Positions 1 to 8,724 are shown, numbered from the stretch's first letter. The stretch: DNA of 64,000 nucleotides from Agromyces bauzanensis (GCF_014645655.1 NZ_BMMD01000001.1:152229-216228), one strand, 5' to 3'. Made by a program: numbers and translations. The notes: generated by a model not told the origin, from the sequence alone.

Positions 1-820
1 GGCCGTAGGAGAGGAGGAACCGCACGTCGTCGGCCTCCTCGGGCTCCATGAGCTCGAGGAGGTGCTCGCCGCGCTCCTCGGGGAGCTGGGCGATGAGGTC
101 GGCCGCGTCGTCGGGCTGCATGTGGTCGAGCACGTCGGCCGCGCGGTCGTCGCCGAGCTTCGCGAGGATGTCGACCTGATCTGACTCGGGCATCTCCTCG
201 AGCACGTCGGCGAGCCGGTCGTCGGGCAGTTCGGCGGCAACCTCCTGCCGGCGCTGCGGCGGCAGGTCGAGCAGCGTGTTCGCGAGGTCGGCGGGCTTCA
301 GCTCGGAGTAGGTCGCGATGAGCTGCTCGGCCGACTGCGCCTCGCCCTTCGCCGTGAACTCGCGCACCTCGCGCCACGTCACGTACGCCGACTGCCCCTT
401 CGAGAACGGCGAGGCGCCCTTGGGGCGGCGCACGAAGAGCTGGTCGACCTCCCACTCGCCGGGCTCGCGCTCCTCGATCGCGACGTCCTCGATGGTCGCC
501 TGGCCGGAGCCATCGTTGAAGACCACCTTGCGACCGAGCATCTCGGCGATCACGCGCACCTCGCCGCCGCGCTGCTCGAAGCGACGCAGGTTGATGAGGC
601 CCGTCGTGATGATCTGGCCACCGCCGATCGACGTGACGCGCCCGATCGAGAGGAACACCCGGCGCTTGCCGGGGATCTCGACGATGAGTCCGACCACGCG
701 CGGAGGGTCGTTCTTGCGGTACACGACGAGGACGTCGCGCACCTTGCCGACCCGGTCGCCGGCGGGGTCGAAGACCGCGCACCCGGCGAGTCGGGCGACG
801 AAGACTCTCGTGGCACTCAC
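1..820 (-). CDS. MgtE N-terminal / PRC-barrel domain protein (3' end outside window)
   Basis: Read on the minus strand from a GTG at 820 with no stop before the window edge, so only the first 273 codons are present. The N-terminal ~75 residues look like a PRC-barrel (start VSATRVFVARLAG, then GDRVGKVRDVLVVYRK). From about residue 170 come the leucine- and acid-rich repeats of the MgtE intracellular N domain (ELPDDRLADVLEEMPESD, then DDAADLIAQLPEERGEHLLE). In true MgtE this domain senses cytosolic Mg2+ and is followed by CBS domains and five membrane helices. Whether those follow cannot be seen; many actinobacterial homologues stop at the soluble part. Role in Mg2+ sensing or transport is inferred. 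Confidence 0.85.
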   Translation of the reverse strand, partial: MSATRVFVARLAGCAVFDPAGDRVGKVRDVLVVYRKNDPPRVVGLIVEIPGKRRVFLSIGRVTSIGGGQIITTGLINLRRFEQRGGEVRVIAEMLGRKVVFNDGSGQATIEDVAIEEREPGEWEVDQLFVRRPKGASPFSKGQSAYVTWREVREFTAKGEAQSAEQLIATYSELKPADLANTLLDLPPQRRQEVAAELPDDRLADVLEEMPESDQVDILAKLGDDRAADVLDHMQPDDAADLIAQLPEERGEHLLELMEPEEADDVRFLLSYG

Positions 821-897
821 ACCACCAACTTAGCCCCCGAAGCCGGATTCCCGGCCGGTTCCGGGTGTCGGCGCGCGCCCCATGGGAGAATGGCCAC

Positions 898-1599
898 GTG
901 AGCAACCAATCCCCGTTCGGCGGCCGTACGGCGCGCGCGTACCCGACCCTGCCGAAGGGCGAGACCGTGGCGAGCTTCGAGACCTACGCCGAGGCCCAGG
1001 CCGCCGTCGACGCGCTCGCGAAGGCCGCGTTCCCCGTGAGGGAACTCGCGATCGTGGGCACCGGCCTCACGAGCGTCGAGCGCATCACGGGCACCCTCAG
1101 CTGGGGTCGAGCCGCAGGTGCCGGTGCCCTGTCGGGCGCCTGGTTCGGCACCTTCCTCGGCCTGCTGTTCTTCATCTTCGCGCCGACCGGCGCCTCGCTC
1201 GGCATCCTCGGCGCCGCGATCCTCATCGGTGCGGGATTCGGCATGATCTTCAGCGTGGTCTCGTACTCGGTGAACCGGCGGCGCCGCGACTTCACGTCGA
1301 TCGCCCAGGTGCTCGCGACCCGGTACTCGATCGTCGCGGAACCCGCACACGTCACGCGGGCGCGGCAGGTGCTCGGAACCACGGATGTCGCGGCCGCGGG
1401 CGTGCCGTCCGCCGCACCAGAGGCCGGTCCGGCCTCCGAACCCACGCCGCCGACCGCCACGCCGCCCCCGGCCGACGATCGGCCGGAGGCATCCGAGGCG
1501 CCGGCCAAGCCAGACGAGCCGCGCGGCCGCACGTACGGCGAGGCCCAGGACGCGGCGCGTCGCGCCGCCCGTGAGCGACGCGACGCGAGTGGGTCCTGA
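898..1599 (+). CDS. General stress protein 17M-like (YflT-type) membrane-associated protein
   Basis: A 233-residue protein. GTG 898 is chosen because GGGAGAA sits at 884-890, seven bases upstream; an upstream in-frame ATG at 865 has no such site. Residues ~25-55 (VASFETYAEAQAAVDALAKA) match the start of the general stress protein 17M-type domain, which resembles a small ferredoxin-like fold. Two glycine-rich hydrophobic stretches follow (GALSGAWFGTFLGLLFFIF and GILGAAILIGAGFGMIFSVV), then a proline/alanine-rich tail ending in basic residues. The family is poorly understood; a stress role is by name only. It is divergent from the MgtE-like gene, with 77 bp between starts. Confidence 0.75.
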   Translation: MSNQSPFGGRTARAYPTLPKGETVASFETYAEAQAAVDALAKAAFPVRELAIVGTGLTSVERITGTLSWGRAAGAGALSGAWFGTFLGLLFFIFAPTGASLGILGAAILIGAGFGMIFSVVSYSVNRRRRDFTSIAQVLATRYSIVAEPAHVTRARQVLGTTDVAAAGVPSAAPEAGPASEPTPPTATPPPADDRPEASEAPAKPDEPRGRTYGEAQDAARRAARERRDASGS

Positions 1600-1718
1600 C
1601 ACGCCGCACCGCCCGGGCCTGACGCGCCCGTGACCGCCTGCCTGCGCCACTTGCGCGGGCGCTGCGCCAGTTGTGCTGGTGCGGAGGCCGCCGAAGTGGC
1701 GTACGAAGCGTGAGGGCG

Positions 1719-3278
1719 TCAGCTCGCGGCGCCGCGCACCCACGCCTCGACCTCGTCGGCCGTGCGCGGGATCGCCGCGGACAGGTTCTCCGCCCCGCCG
1801 TCGGTGACGAGGACGTCGTCCTCGATGCGCACGCCGATGCCGCGGAACTCCTCGGGCACCGTGAGATCGTCGGGCTGGAAGTACAGGCCCGGCTCGATGG
1901 TGAACACCATGCCCGCCTCGAGCACGCCGTCCAGGTACATGGAGCGCCGCGCCTGCGCACAGTCGTGCACGTCGAGGCCCAGGTGATGGCTCGTGCCGTG
2001 CACCATGTAGCGGCGGTGGAACTGATTCTCGGGCTGCAACGACTCCTCGGCGGAGACGGGCAGGAAGCCCCACTCGGCGGTCTTCCGCGCGATGACCTCC
2101 ATGGCGGCGGCGTGCACCTCGCGGAAGATCGCGCCGGGCTTCACGACCTGGAACGCGGCATCCGCTGCCTCGAGCACCGCCTCGTACACCTGGCGCTGCA
2201 CGGCCGAGAACGTGCCGTTCACCGGGAACGTGCGCGTGATGTCGGCCGTGTAGTAGGTGTCGCGCTCGACGCCCGCGTCGAGGAGCACGAGGTCGCCCGG
2301 CACGACGGGGCCGTCGTTGCGGGTCCAGTGCAGGATGGTCGCGTGCGGGCCGGCCGCCGCGATCGAGCCGTAGCCGACGTCGTTGCCCTCGATTCGGGCG
2401 CGCGTTGCGAAGACGCCCTCGATGACGCGCTCGCCGCGCACCTCGGCGGTGATGCGGGGCAGCTCCGAGAGCACCTCGGTGAACCCGCGCGCCGTCGCGT
2501 CGATCGCGGCGCGCAGCTCGGCGACCTCGAACCCGTCCTTCACGAGTCGCAGCTCGGACAGCACGCGCGCGAGCTCGGCGTCGGGCTCGTGTTGGGCGCC
2601 GACCTCGAGCGAGAACGGGGCATCCGTCGCATTCGTCGACAGGGCCGCCTCGGCGGCGTACCGGATGCGCGCGCGGTCGACGCGGTCGGTGACCGCCTGG
2701 TCGGCCTCGCGCAGCACGAGCGTGGCGGTGTCGACCGAGTCGATCACGTGGTCGAAGTCGGCGATCGCGCGCGTGGCGATGCCGAGGTCGGCGGCGACGT
2801 GCGCGAGCCAGGGGCGCGGACCGATCCAGAACTCGCCGATCGAGGCGTCGGCGTAGAACTCCTCGGTGTCGCGCCCGGCGCGCTCGCGGAAGTACACCGT
2901 GGCGTCGTGGGCGTCGCCGTTCGGCTCGAGCACGAGCACCGCGCCCGGCTCGGAGTCGGCGCCCCAGCCCGTGAGATGCGCGAACGCCGAGTGGGCGCGG
3001 AACGGGTAGTCGGTGTCGTTGGCACGCTGCTTCATGTCGCCGGCCGGGATGATCAGGCGGATCCCGGTGAACGCGGCCGAGACCTTCGAGCGCCGTGCCG
3101 CGGCGAACGACGCCTGCTCGCGCGCCGCCGGCAGCGACTCGTCGCGCTCGGCCCAGCCATCGCCGATGTACCGCTTGAAGCCCTCCGACGAGGGCGTCGT
3201 CGAGCGGCTCGCGTTCCGCTCGTCGTCCTCCAACGAGGGGCGCGCGGTCGAGGTGCTCGTGTCGGTCGTGTTCGCCAT
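1719..3278 (-). CDS. pepP: Xaa-Pro aminopeptidase (aminopeptidase P, M24B)
   Basis: Cytosolic dimetal enzyme that removes the N-terminal residue from peptides with proline in second position. The 519-residue product has the AMP_N domain (to about residue 180) and a pita-bread M24 domain. The metal ligands are visible: Asp in LLDAGVE (~335), Asp in YTADITR (~346), His in VHGTSHHLGL (~431), Glu in FTIEPGLY (~462) and Glu in GVRIEDD (~486). The ATG at 3278 is preferred because GAGAAT lies seven bases upstream, a leaderless arrangement; an ATG at 3287 is also in frame. It is followed after 49 bp on its 3' side... by the EEP gene's 3' end lying upstream at 3328, the same strand, so the two could be co-transcribed. 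Confidence 0.93.
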   Translation of the reverse strand: MANTTDTSTSTARPSLEDDERNASRSTTPSSEGFKRYIGDGWAERDESLPAAREQASFAAARRSKVSAAFTGIRLIIPAGDMKQRANDTDYPFRAHSAFAHLTGWGADSEPGAVLVLEPNGDAHDATVYFRERAGRDTEEFYADASIGEFWIGPRPWLAHVAADLGIATRAIADFDHVIDSVDTATLVLREADQAVTDRVDRARIRYAAEAALSTNATDAPFSLEVGAQHEPDAELARVLSELRLVKDGFEVAELRAAIDATARGFTEVLSELPRITAEVRGERVIEGVFATRARIEGNDVGYGSIAAAGPHATILHWTRNDGPVVPGDLVLLDAGVERDTYYTADITRTFPVNGTFSAVQRQVYEAVLEAADAAFQVVKPGAIFREVHAAAMEVIARKTAEWGFLPVSAEESLQPENQFHRRYMVHGTSHHLGLDVHDCAQARRSMYLDGVLEAGMVFTIEPGLYFQPDDLTVPEEFRGIGVRIEDDVLVTDGGAENLSAAIPRTADEVEAWVRGAAS

Positions 3279-3327
3279 GCCGTCCATTCTCGCACCGCAC
3301 CGATGAGCGGATGCCGCCCGTTGCGCG

Positions 3328-4344
3328 CTACCCGGCGGGGCTCAGCGTCGCCACCACGGGGCGGTGGTCGCTGCCCGAACCGTCGACCTCGCCGATGACG
3401 TGGAACGCGTCGACCCGCCATCCGGGCGTCGCCAGGACGTGGTCGATCGGGCTCCCGAGCAGCTTCGGCAGGAACGTCGGCCACGTGCCGATCGCCCCGG
3501 CGCCGGCCACGACCGCGGCATCCCGGCATCGTCCGAGGTCGCCGCCGTCGACGCCCCGGCCGGCGAAGTGGTCGACGGTGGCGTTGAAGTCGCCCGCCAT
3601 GATGACGTTCTCGCCCGCGCACTGCTCGGCGAGCCAGTCGAGGTCGCTGCGCCAGTTGCGGAGCTCCCAGCGGATGGGCGCGACGGCGTGCACGGCGACG
3701 ATGCGCGGGCCGTCGCCGTCGACCGGGTCGGCGACGATCGACGGCAGCGTGTTGGTGTTGCCGGGCGGACCCGGCACGAGTTCCGACGTGACGGTGTAGT
3801 CGCCCAGCTCGGGCGAGATGAGGATAGTCGTCGATCGAGCCTTGGCGACCTCGTCGAAGGCCACGGTGTGCACCCACATCGGGCTTCCGCCGTCGCGCAT
3901 CGCGATCGCGACCTCCTCGCCGAGCGGGCCCGTGGTCTCGGGCAGCACGATCACGTCCGCCCCCTCCTCGAGTGCGAGCGCGGCGATGCCGGTGGCGTCA
4001 GGGACCTCGCCGAGGGTGTTCCAGGACATGACGGTGACGGATGCCTCGCCGGCCGCGGCATCCGTTCCGCTCGCGCCGCGCGTGGCGAGCGCCGCGACGT
4101 TGCCCGCGGCGAAGAGCGCGAGGACGATCGCCATGGCGATGCCGAACCGGCGCGTGGGTCGCGGGATCGCGAAGAGCGTGAACGCCGCCGCGAAGATGAA
4201 GCCGCCCACGGCGGCCGCGCCCCGCAGGGCGACGACGTGGGCGGCGATCCACTGGTTCTGGAGCCCGACGCCCTGCGGCCACACCAGCACGGCGGCGAGC
4301 GCGGCCGTGCCGAGGACGACCATCCAGCCGAGGAAGCGGAGCAT
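3328..4344 (-). CDS. Membrane-anchored endonuclease/exonuclease/phosphatase family protein
   Basis: A 338-residue protein with three N-terminal hydrophobic segments (about 5-24, 38-62 and 68-90), then an EEP-fold catalytic domain. Visible motifs are MSWNTLGEVPD (start of the fold), an acidic PETTG in place of the usual QE, AGDFNATVDH (metal/active-site D-N) and the terminal GSDHRPVVATL, the SDH signature. The family includes DNases, sphingomyelinases and phosphatases; the substrate cannot be assigned. The catalytic domain probably lies outside the membrane. TAGGGT seven bases before the ATG (minus strand, 4352-4357) suggests a leaderless start. It lies upstream of the aminopeptidase gene on the same strand. 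Confidence 0.85.
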   Translation of the reverse strand: MLRFLGWMVVLGTAALAAVLVWPQGVGLQNQWIAAHVVALRGAAAVGGFIFAAAFTLFAIPRPTRRFGIAMAIVLALFAAGNVAALATRGASGTDAAAGEASVTVMSWNTLGEVPDATGIAALALEEGADVIVLPETTGPLGEEVAIAMRDGGSPMWVHTVAFDEVAKARSTTILISPELGDYTVTSELVPGPPGNTNTLPSIVADPVDGDGPRIVAVHAVAPIRWELRNWRSDLDWLAEQCAGENVIMAGDFNATVDHFAGRGVDGGDLGRCRDAAVVAGAGAIGTWPTFLPKLLGSPIDHVLATPGWRVDAFHVIGEVDGSGSDHRPVVATLSPAG

Positions 4345-4429
4345 TCCACCAACCCTAGGCGAGCACGCCCTGCTCCGGCCGGGGCCTCGCCCCGGGTCGG
4401 CTGGGAGTCGGCGGTGAGGATGCCGCGAC

Positions 4430-4435
4430 TAGCAT
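4430..4435 (+). promoter_or_regulatory. -10 hexamer TAGCAT, leaderless start of the PHP gene
   Basis: TAGCAT is followed by six bases and the GTG at 4442. With transcription starting about seven bases after the hexamer, the mRNA would begin at the start codon. Inferred from spacing only; no clear -35 box. Confidence 0.5.
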
Positions 4436-4441
4436 GAAGGG

Positions 4442-5326
4442 GTGTCCGAGACCCCCGTCGCCGCCGGTGAAGCCGACCTGCACACGCACTCGACGGTCTC
4501 GGACGGAACGCAGTCGCCGGCGACGCTGATGCGGCAGGCTGCGGCGGCGGGACTCTGGGGGATCGGCCTCACCGACCACGACTCGACGGGCGGATGGGCC
4601 GAGGCCGCGGCCGCCGTGCCCGAGACGGGCGTGGTGCTGATCCCGGGCATGGAGCTCTCCACGCGCGAGGGGTTCATGAGCGTGCACGTGCTCGGCTACC
4701 TCATCGACCCGCTGGACGAAGCGCTCCTCGCCGAGACGGCCCACATCCGCGAGTCCCGGCTCACGCGTGCCGAGGAGATCGTGCGCCGCATCGGCCGCGA
4801 CTACGAGCTGAGCTGGGACGACGTGCTCGCCCAGACCACGGAGGGCGCCACCATCGGGCGCCCGCACATCGCCGACGCGCTCGTGGCCCGCGGACACGTG
4901 GCCACGCGGTCGGCGGCATTCGCCGGCATCCTGGATCCGGACGCCGGCTACGCGCAGCCGCACTACGCGCCCGACCCGCTCACGGGCGTGCGGCTCATCC
5001 GCGCGGCCGGTGGCGTGCCGGTGCTGGCCCACCCCGGCACGCGTGGCGCCGAACGGATCATGCCGCCCGAACGACTGAGGCGTCTCGTCGACGCGGGCCT
5101 GTTCGGCCTCGAGATCGACCACCCCGAGAACCGTGAGGACGCGAAGCCGCGACTGCGCGAGCTCGCGCGCCGGTTCGGCCTCGCCGTCACGGGGTCGAGC
5201 GACTACCACGGTGCGGGCAAGCCGAACGTGCTCGGCGAATGCCGCACCGCACCCGAGGTGGTCGAGCGGATCATCGGCGAGGGGCGCGGCGCGGCGCCGG
5301 TCGTGCCTGAGCCGGTCGCGCGGTAG
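4442..5326 (+). CDS. PHP-domain phosphoesterase (RNase AM/TrpH-like)
   Basis: A 294-residue PHP-fold metal hydrolase. Metal-binding motifs are DLHTHSTVSDGT (His-x-His, ~15-26), LTDHDSTGGW (~43-52), the Glu in GMELS (~71), GRPHIADALV and HPGTRG in the middle, and GSSDYHG near the C terminus. Relatives hydrolyse 3',5'-bisphosphonucleotides or trim short RNA 5' ends. The start is GTG 4442. It is divergent from the EEP gene (97 bp between starts) and convergent with the DEAD-box helicase gene, whose stop lies 42 bp beyond its own. Confidence 0.88.
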   Translation: MSETPVAAGEADLHTHSTVSDGTQSPATLMRQAAAAGLWGIGLTDHDSTGGWAEAAAAVPETGVVLIPGMELSTREGFMSVHVLGYLIDPLDEALLAETAHIRESRLTRAEEIVRRIGRDYELSWDDVLAQTTEGATIGRPHIADALVARGHVATRSAAFAGILDPDAGYAQPHYAPDPLTGVRLIRAAGGVPVLAHPGTRGAERIMPPERLRRLVDAGLFGLEIDHPENREDAKPRLRELARRFGLAVTGSSDYHGAGKPNVLGECRTAPEVVERIIGEGRGAAPVVPEPVAR

Positions 5327-5337
5327 CCGGTCTCCAC

Positions 5338-5367
5338 GGGCGTCACCCGGCGGGCGTCACCCGGCGC
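5338..5367. repeat. Short tandem repeat between convergent genes
   Basis: The unit GGGCGTCACCCGGCG occurs twice in tandem, with a partial third copy (GCGTCACGC). It lies between the stop codons of the PHP gene and the helicase gene. It has no clear hairpin-plus-T-run terminator form. Function unknown. Confidence 0.5.
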
Positions 5368-5368
5368 G

Positions 5369-6847
5369 TCACGCCGCAGGCGCGGACCCGCCGGCCGAAC
5401 CGCCGCGACGACGACGGCGACGGCGCGGCGCGGCGTTGCCGTCGTGGTGCTCGTAGCCCTTGCCGTCGTGCGTTCCGGTACCCGGCTCCTTCGCGACCGC
5501 CGCCGTGTCGGCCTTCTCGCCCGTGGCGACCGGCTCGCCCGTCGGCGCGCCGCCGCGCGTGCGCCGGCGCGAACGCGAACGCGGCGCGCGCTCGGCGTCG
5601 CCCTCGGCACGGCCCTCGCTGCGGCCCGCGACGCTCGAACGCGCCGGTGCGGCCGTGGCCGTGGGCTTCAGGCGGCCCTTGGTGCCCTGGGGGATGTCGA
5701 GATCGGAATACAGGTGAGGGCTCGACGAGTACGTCTCGGTCGGCTCGGGCTGCCCGAAGTCGAGCGCCCGGTTGATCAGTGCCCACTTGTGCAGGTCGTC
5801 CCAGTCGACGAACGTGACGGCGATGCCGGTCTTGCCCGCACGGCCCGTGCGGCCGACGCGGTGCAGGTACGCCTTGTCATCGTCGGGGATGGTGTGGTTG
5901 ATGACGTGCGTGACGTCGTCGACGTCGATGCCGCGTGCCGCGACATCCGTGGCGATGAGCACGTCCTTCTTGCCCGCCTTGAACTCCGCCATGGCCCGCT
6001 CGCGCTGGTCCTGGTTGAGGTCGCCGTGCACCGCCGCGGCATTGAAGCCGCGGTCGTTCAGCTCCTCGACGAGCTTGGCCGCCGCACGCTTCGTGCGCGT
6101 GAAGATGACGGTCCTGCCGCGGCCGTCGGCCTGCAGGATGCGCGCGATCACCTCGTCCTTGTCGAGCGAGTGCGCCCGATAGACGAGGTGCTTGATGTTC
6201 GCCTGGGTGAGGCCCTCGTCGGGATCGGTCGCGCGGATGTGGATCGGCCGGGTCATGAATCGACGGGCCAGTGCGACGATGGGACCCGGCATGGTGGCCG
6301 AGAAGAGCATCGTGTGACGCGTGCCCGGCGTCTGCGCCATGATCTTCTCGATGTCGGGGAGGAAGCCGAGGTCGAGCATCTTGTCGGCCTCGTCGAGCAC
6401 CATCTCGCTGACGTTCGCCAGCGAGAGGAGGCGCTGCGACGCGAGGTCGAGCAGGCGCCCCGGGGTGCCGACGACGATCTGCGCGCCGGCCTTGAGCTGC
6501 TCGATCTGGCCCTCGTACGCCTTGCCGCCGTAGATCGAGACGATCTTCGTCGGGCGGTTCGAGGCGGCGAGCTCGAGGTCCTCGGTGACCTGCACGCACA
6601 GCTCCCGCGTGGGCACGACGACGAGCACCTTGACTCCGGGTCCGGGGTCGTCGCCGAGTCGCTGGATGATGGGAAGGCCGAACCCGAAGGTCTTTCCGGT
6701 GCCGGTCTTGGCCTGCCCGATGATGTCCTGGCCCGAGAGGGCGAGGGGGATGGTCTGTTCCTGGATGGGGAAGGCATCGGTGATGCCCTTCCCGGCGAGG
6801 GCGTCGACGATGTCGGACGCGACGCCGAGGTCACTGAAAGTGGTCAA
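5369..6847 (-). CDS. DEAD-box ATP-dependent RNA helicase (RhlE/CshA type)
   Basis: RNA helicase of 492 residues, probably acting in ribosome assembly or mRNA turnover. All core motifs are visible: Q motif (FPIQEQTIPLAL), Walker A AKTGTGKT, PTREL, VLDEADKML, FSATMP, and C-terminal-domain motifs VIFTRTKR, ATDVAARGIDVD and HRVGRTGRAG. Residues ~395-492 are a disordered, very basic tail with runs of arginine (RRRRRRRGG), typical of RNA-binding extensions. The start is a TTG at 6847; no ATG or GTG nearby in frame fits better. The gene is divergent from the ferritin-like gene; the shared 127-bp region holds a 12-bp perfect palindrome. Confidence 0.93.
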   Translation of the reverse strand: MTTFSDLGVASDIVDALAGKGITDAFPIQEQTIPLALSGQDIIGQAKTGTGKTFGFGLPIIQRLGDDPGPGVKVLVVVPTRELCVQVTEDLELAASNRPTKIVSIYGGKAYEGQIEQLKAGAQIVVGTPGRLLDLASQRLLSLANVSEMVLDEADKMLDLGFLPDIEKIMAQTPGTRHTMLFSATMPGPIVALARRFMTRPIHIRATDPDEGLTQANIKHLVYRAHSLDKDEVIARILQADGRGRTVIFTRTKRAAAKLVEELNDRGFNAAAVHGDLNQDQRERAMAEFKAGKKDVLIATDVAARGIDVDDVTHVINHTIPDDDKAYLHRVGRTGRAGKTGIAVTFVDWDDLHKWALINRALDFGQPEPTETYSSSPHLYSDLDIPQGTKGRLKPTATAAPARSSVAGRSEGRAEGDAERAPRSRSRRRTRGGAPTGEPVATGEKADTAAVAKEPGTGTHDGKGYEHHDGNAAPRRRRRRRGGSAGGSAPAA

Positions 6848-6937
6848 AGATCTGCCTGTCGAATGTCGCTGATGAGGGTGCGCCTCGTCTCGACTTCAGG
6901 CGCACGGCCGCGGGTCCAACGCCCGCATGGCACCTCC

Positions 6938-6974
6938 AGCCTATCGGAGACTCCCTGAGAGCCTCCGATAGGCT
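6938..6974. promoter_or_regulatory. 12-bp perfect inverted repeat overlapping a leaderless promoter
   Basis: Left arm 6938-6949 (AGCCTATCGGAG) and right arm 6963-6974 (CTCCGATAGGCT) are exact complements around 13 bases. The last six bases of the right arm, TAGGCT (6969-6974), are a good -10 hexamer six bases before GTG 6981. The mirrored AGCCTA in the left arm places an identical TAGGCT on the minus strand, facing the helicase gene. It could be an operator, or two back-to-back -10 elements; the sequence does not decide. Confidence 0.6.
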
Positions 6975-6980
6975 GTGCCC

Positions 6981-7697
6981 GTGGTGTTCCGGACGAATCG
7001 ACGCGGCCCGCGTCCCGAGACGCCGCGCCAGCGTCCGCGCGTCGCGCCGACCGACCTCGCGCGCGTCGACTTCCACGAGCTCGTACCGGAGCCCGTGCCC
7101 TTCCTCGGGCAGGCCGCCTACATCCAGCTCGAGTTCTTCGAGGGGCTCGCGAAGGCCGTGGCCACCGCCCCGACCCTGCCGTCGAAGGAGGGGCTGAGCG
7201 CGGCCGCCGGCGTCGCGCTGCGCAAGCACCACGCGCTCATCGCGGAGCTCCGCCGGCTCGACGTTGAACCCGACGACGTGATGGCGCCGTTCGCGCCGGC
7301 CACCGACCGGTTCCGCCAGGCGACGGCGGGAGCCGATTGGTACGAGCTGCTGCTCGGCATCCACATCACCGCCGGCATGCTCGACTCGTTCTTCTCGCGC
7401 CTCGCAGAGGGTCTGCCGGTCGAGCTCGGCGCGCGCGTGCGCGCCATCCTCGATGAGGAGGGTGCGTCGGTGGTGCTGGAATCCGAACTGCGTTCGGCGA
7501 TCCAGGGCCATCCAGGCCTTGCCGACCGGCTCGCCCTCTGGGGGCGCAGCCTCGTGGGCGACACCCTCCTGGTCGCGCGGTCGGCGCTCAGCGGGGCGGA
7601 TGCCTCGGTGCGGACCGGCGAGCAGGTGGAGCCCGTGTTCACCGAGCTCATCGCCGACCACACGCGTCGCATGGACGCGCTCGGGCTCACGGCGTAG
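6981..7697 (+). CDS. Ferritin-like fold protein (MiaE-like)
   Basis: A 238-residue, mostly helical protein. Glu/His positions typical of the ferritin-like di-iron fold are visible (QLEFFEGLAK and KHHALIAELRR). It resembles the actinobacterial family distantly related to tRNA hydroxylase MiaE; the true substrate is unknown. Two GTG codons upstream of VFRTNRR are possible. GTG 6981 is chosen because TAGGCT ends six bases before it, matching other genes here; GTG 6975 would abut the hexamer. The usual partner, a DUF3107 gene, lies about 9.7 kb away at 17356, so the accessory block begins just after this gene. Confidence 0.8.
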   Translation: MVFRTNRRGPRPETPRQRPRVAPTDLARVDFHELVPEPVPFLGQAAYIQLEFFEGLAKAVATAPTLPSKEGLSAAAGVALRKHHALIAELRRLDVEPDDVMAPFAPATDRFRQATAGADWYELLLGIHITAGMLDSFFSRLAEGLPVELGARVRAILDEEGASVVLESELRSAIQGHPGLADRLALWGRSLVGDTLLVARSALSGADASVRTGEQVEPVFTELIADHTRRMDALGLTA

Positions 7698-7777
7698 CTC
7701 GGCCTCACGGACTAGGAGCGACACGCGACTAGGCACCGGAGGACTCGCACCCAAGACGGTCGTTCGGATAAGCCAGG

Positions 7778-8240
7778 TCAAGTGGTGGCGAAGGCTCCGA
7801 TGGTCGCGGAGACCATCACGATCCCGACGAGGTGGTAGCCGCCCGTGACGGCGCCGAACAGAAAGGGTCGTGGCGTGTGTGGTGTCAGGCCGTTGTTGAC
7901 CGATATCGCGGCTGCCACGCCGAGGCCGACAATGACTCCGAGCGCAAGTGATTCCGCGATGGTGAGGGGGCGAGCACGGTGATGAGGATCGCCATCGCTG
8001 GGGACACGAGCAGTGAGCTCCCCAGCGGGACGACGAAGTGGGCGAGCCCGAAGCGGCTGCCCCGGGCTCGTTCGTATCCGATGGACCGGTCCCACGCCTC
8101 GCCGAGCAGCGGGGAGAACCAGACTGCTCAGACCCAGATCCGCGAGTAGTTACTACCCGCGGATCTGGGTCAGAGGAGGTAGTAGGCGAGCGTTGCGAGT
8201 GCGATGGCGAGCCAGTTGAGCTGCGCGAGGGCGTCGAACA
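7778..8240 (-). pseudogene. DUF1761 membrane protein, disrupted by hairpin and frameshift
   Basis: Read on the minus strand from ATG 8240, the frame gives MFDALAQLNWLAIALATLAYYLL and then a stop. Fourteen codons later, after a second stop, it resumes with AVWFSPLLGEAWDRSIGY in the same frame. The interruption is the 49-bp palindrome at 8127-8175. A one-base shift near 7970 then moves the frame to LTIAESLALGVIVG and GGYHLVGIVMVSATIG, the conserved DUF1761 C-terminal helices. Without the inserted codons the total would be near 140 residues, the normal family length. Seen directly: two stops and one shift. Inferred: a once-intact small membrane protein, now inactive. Confidence 0.75.
8127..8175. 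repeat. 49-bp near-perfect palindrome inside the DUF1761 reading frame
   Basis: Arms 8127-8150 and 8152-8175 are 24 bases each, match at 22 of 24 positions and surround a single central base. The insertion is flanked by coding sequence of one protein, so it is not an ordinary intergenic terminator. It may be a small palindromic mobile element or a replication slippage product. I saw no second copy in this window. Confidence 0.7.
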
Positions 8241-8253
8241 TGAGCGGTCGACC

Positions 8254-8664
8254 TCAGGTGCGCTTGGAACGCATCGCTTTGAGTTGCTTCACGCCAGGAT
8301 CGGCGGCCAAAGCAAGGTACTCGTCTGAGCCGAGCGGGACGAGGGCGATCCGGCCGTCGTCGTTGTGGTGGACGCCCCATCCGTACCGCTTGCCCAATGG
8401 AGACGAGCGCAGGCACGCCTGATCCCTGGCGAAGAACGCTTCTCGTTCCCGTGCTCTCGCGTCGTCTGGGATGTCCTGGCGGATCGCGTGCACGGCGAAC
8501 AGCACATCGTCGGAGGTGAACTCATAGGTGTGATCGACGATGAGCCGGTGCTGTAACTCCGCGATCGTCGGAGCCTCGCCGCCGACCGGGGGCTCCTGCG
8601 CCTCCTGAACTGGACAGTCCTCAGCCACCTGGATGAAGGTGTTCGAGTAGTTCGTGGTGCCCAT
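8254..8664 (-). CDS. DUF6157 family protein
   Basis: A 136-residue protein of the DUF6157 family, function unknown. The signature opening is MGTTNYSNTFIQVAEDC, and the end carries GKRYGWGVHHNDDGRIALV followed by SDEYLALAAD. ATG 8664 is chosen because homologues begin with this motif; the frame extends 24 codons upstream without a family match. It is divergent from an AraC-type regulator with only 60 bp between starts, so the regulator may control it. It lies in the accessory block. Confidence 0.75.
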   Translation of the reverse strand: MGTTNYSNTFIQVAEDCPVQEAQEPPVGGEAPTIAELQHRLIVDHTYEFTSDDVLFAVHAIRQDIPDDARAREREAFFARDQACLRSSPLGKRYGWGVHHNDDGRIALVPLGSDEYLALAADPGVKQLKAMRSKRT

Positions 8665-8724
8665 ACCTCGAACATGGCGGACGCGCGAGTGCTGGGCTAG
8701 GAGATTTCCGACAGGCTGGATGCC

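Noticed and set aside
1600-1718. Small RNA or terminator after the stress-protein gene
   Set aside because: The near-repeat CTGCGCCACTTGCG / CTGCGCCAGTTGTG is present, but no stable hairpin with a T-run was seen.
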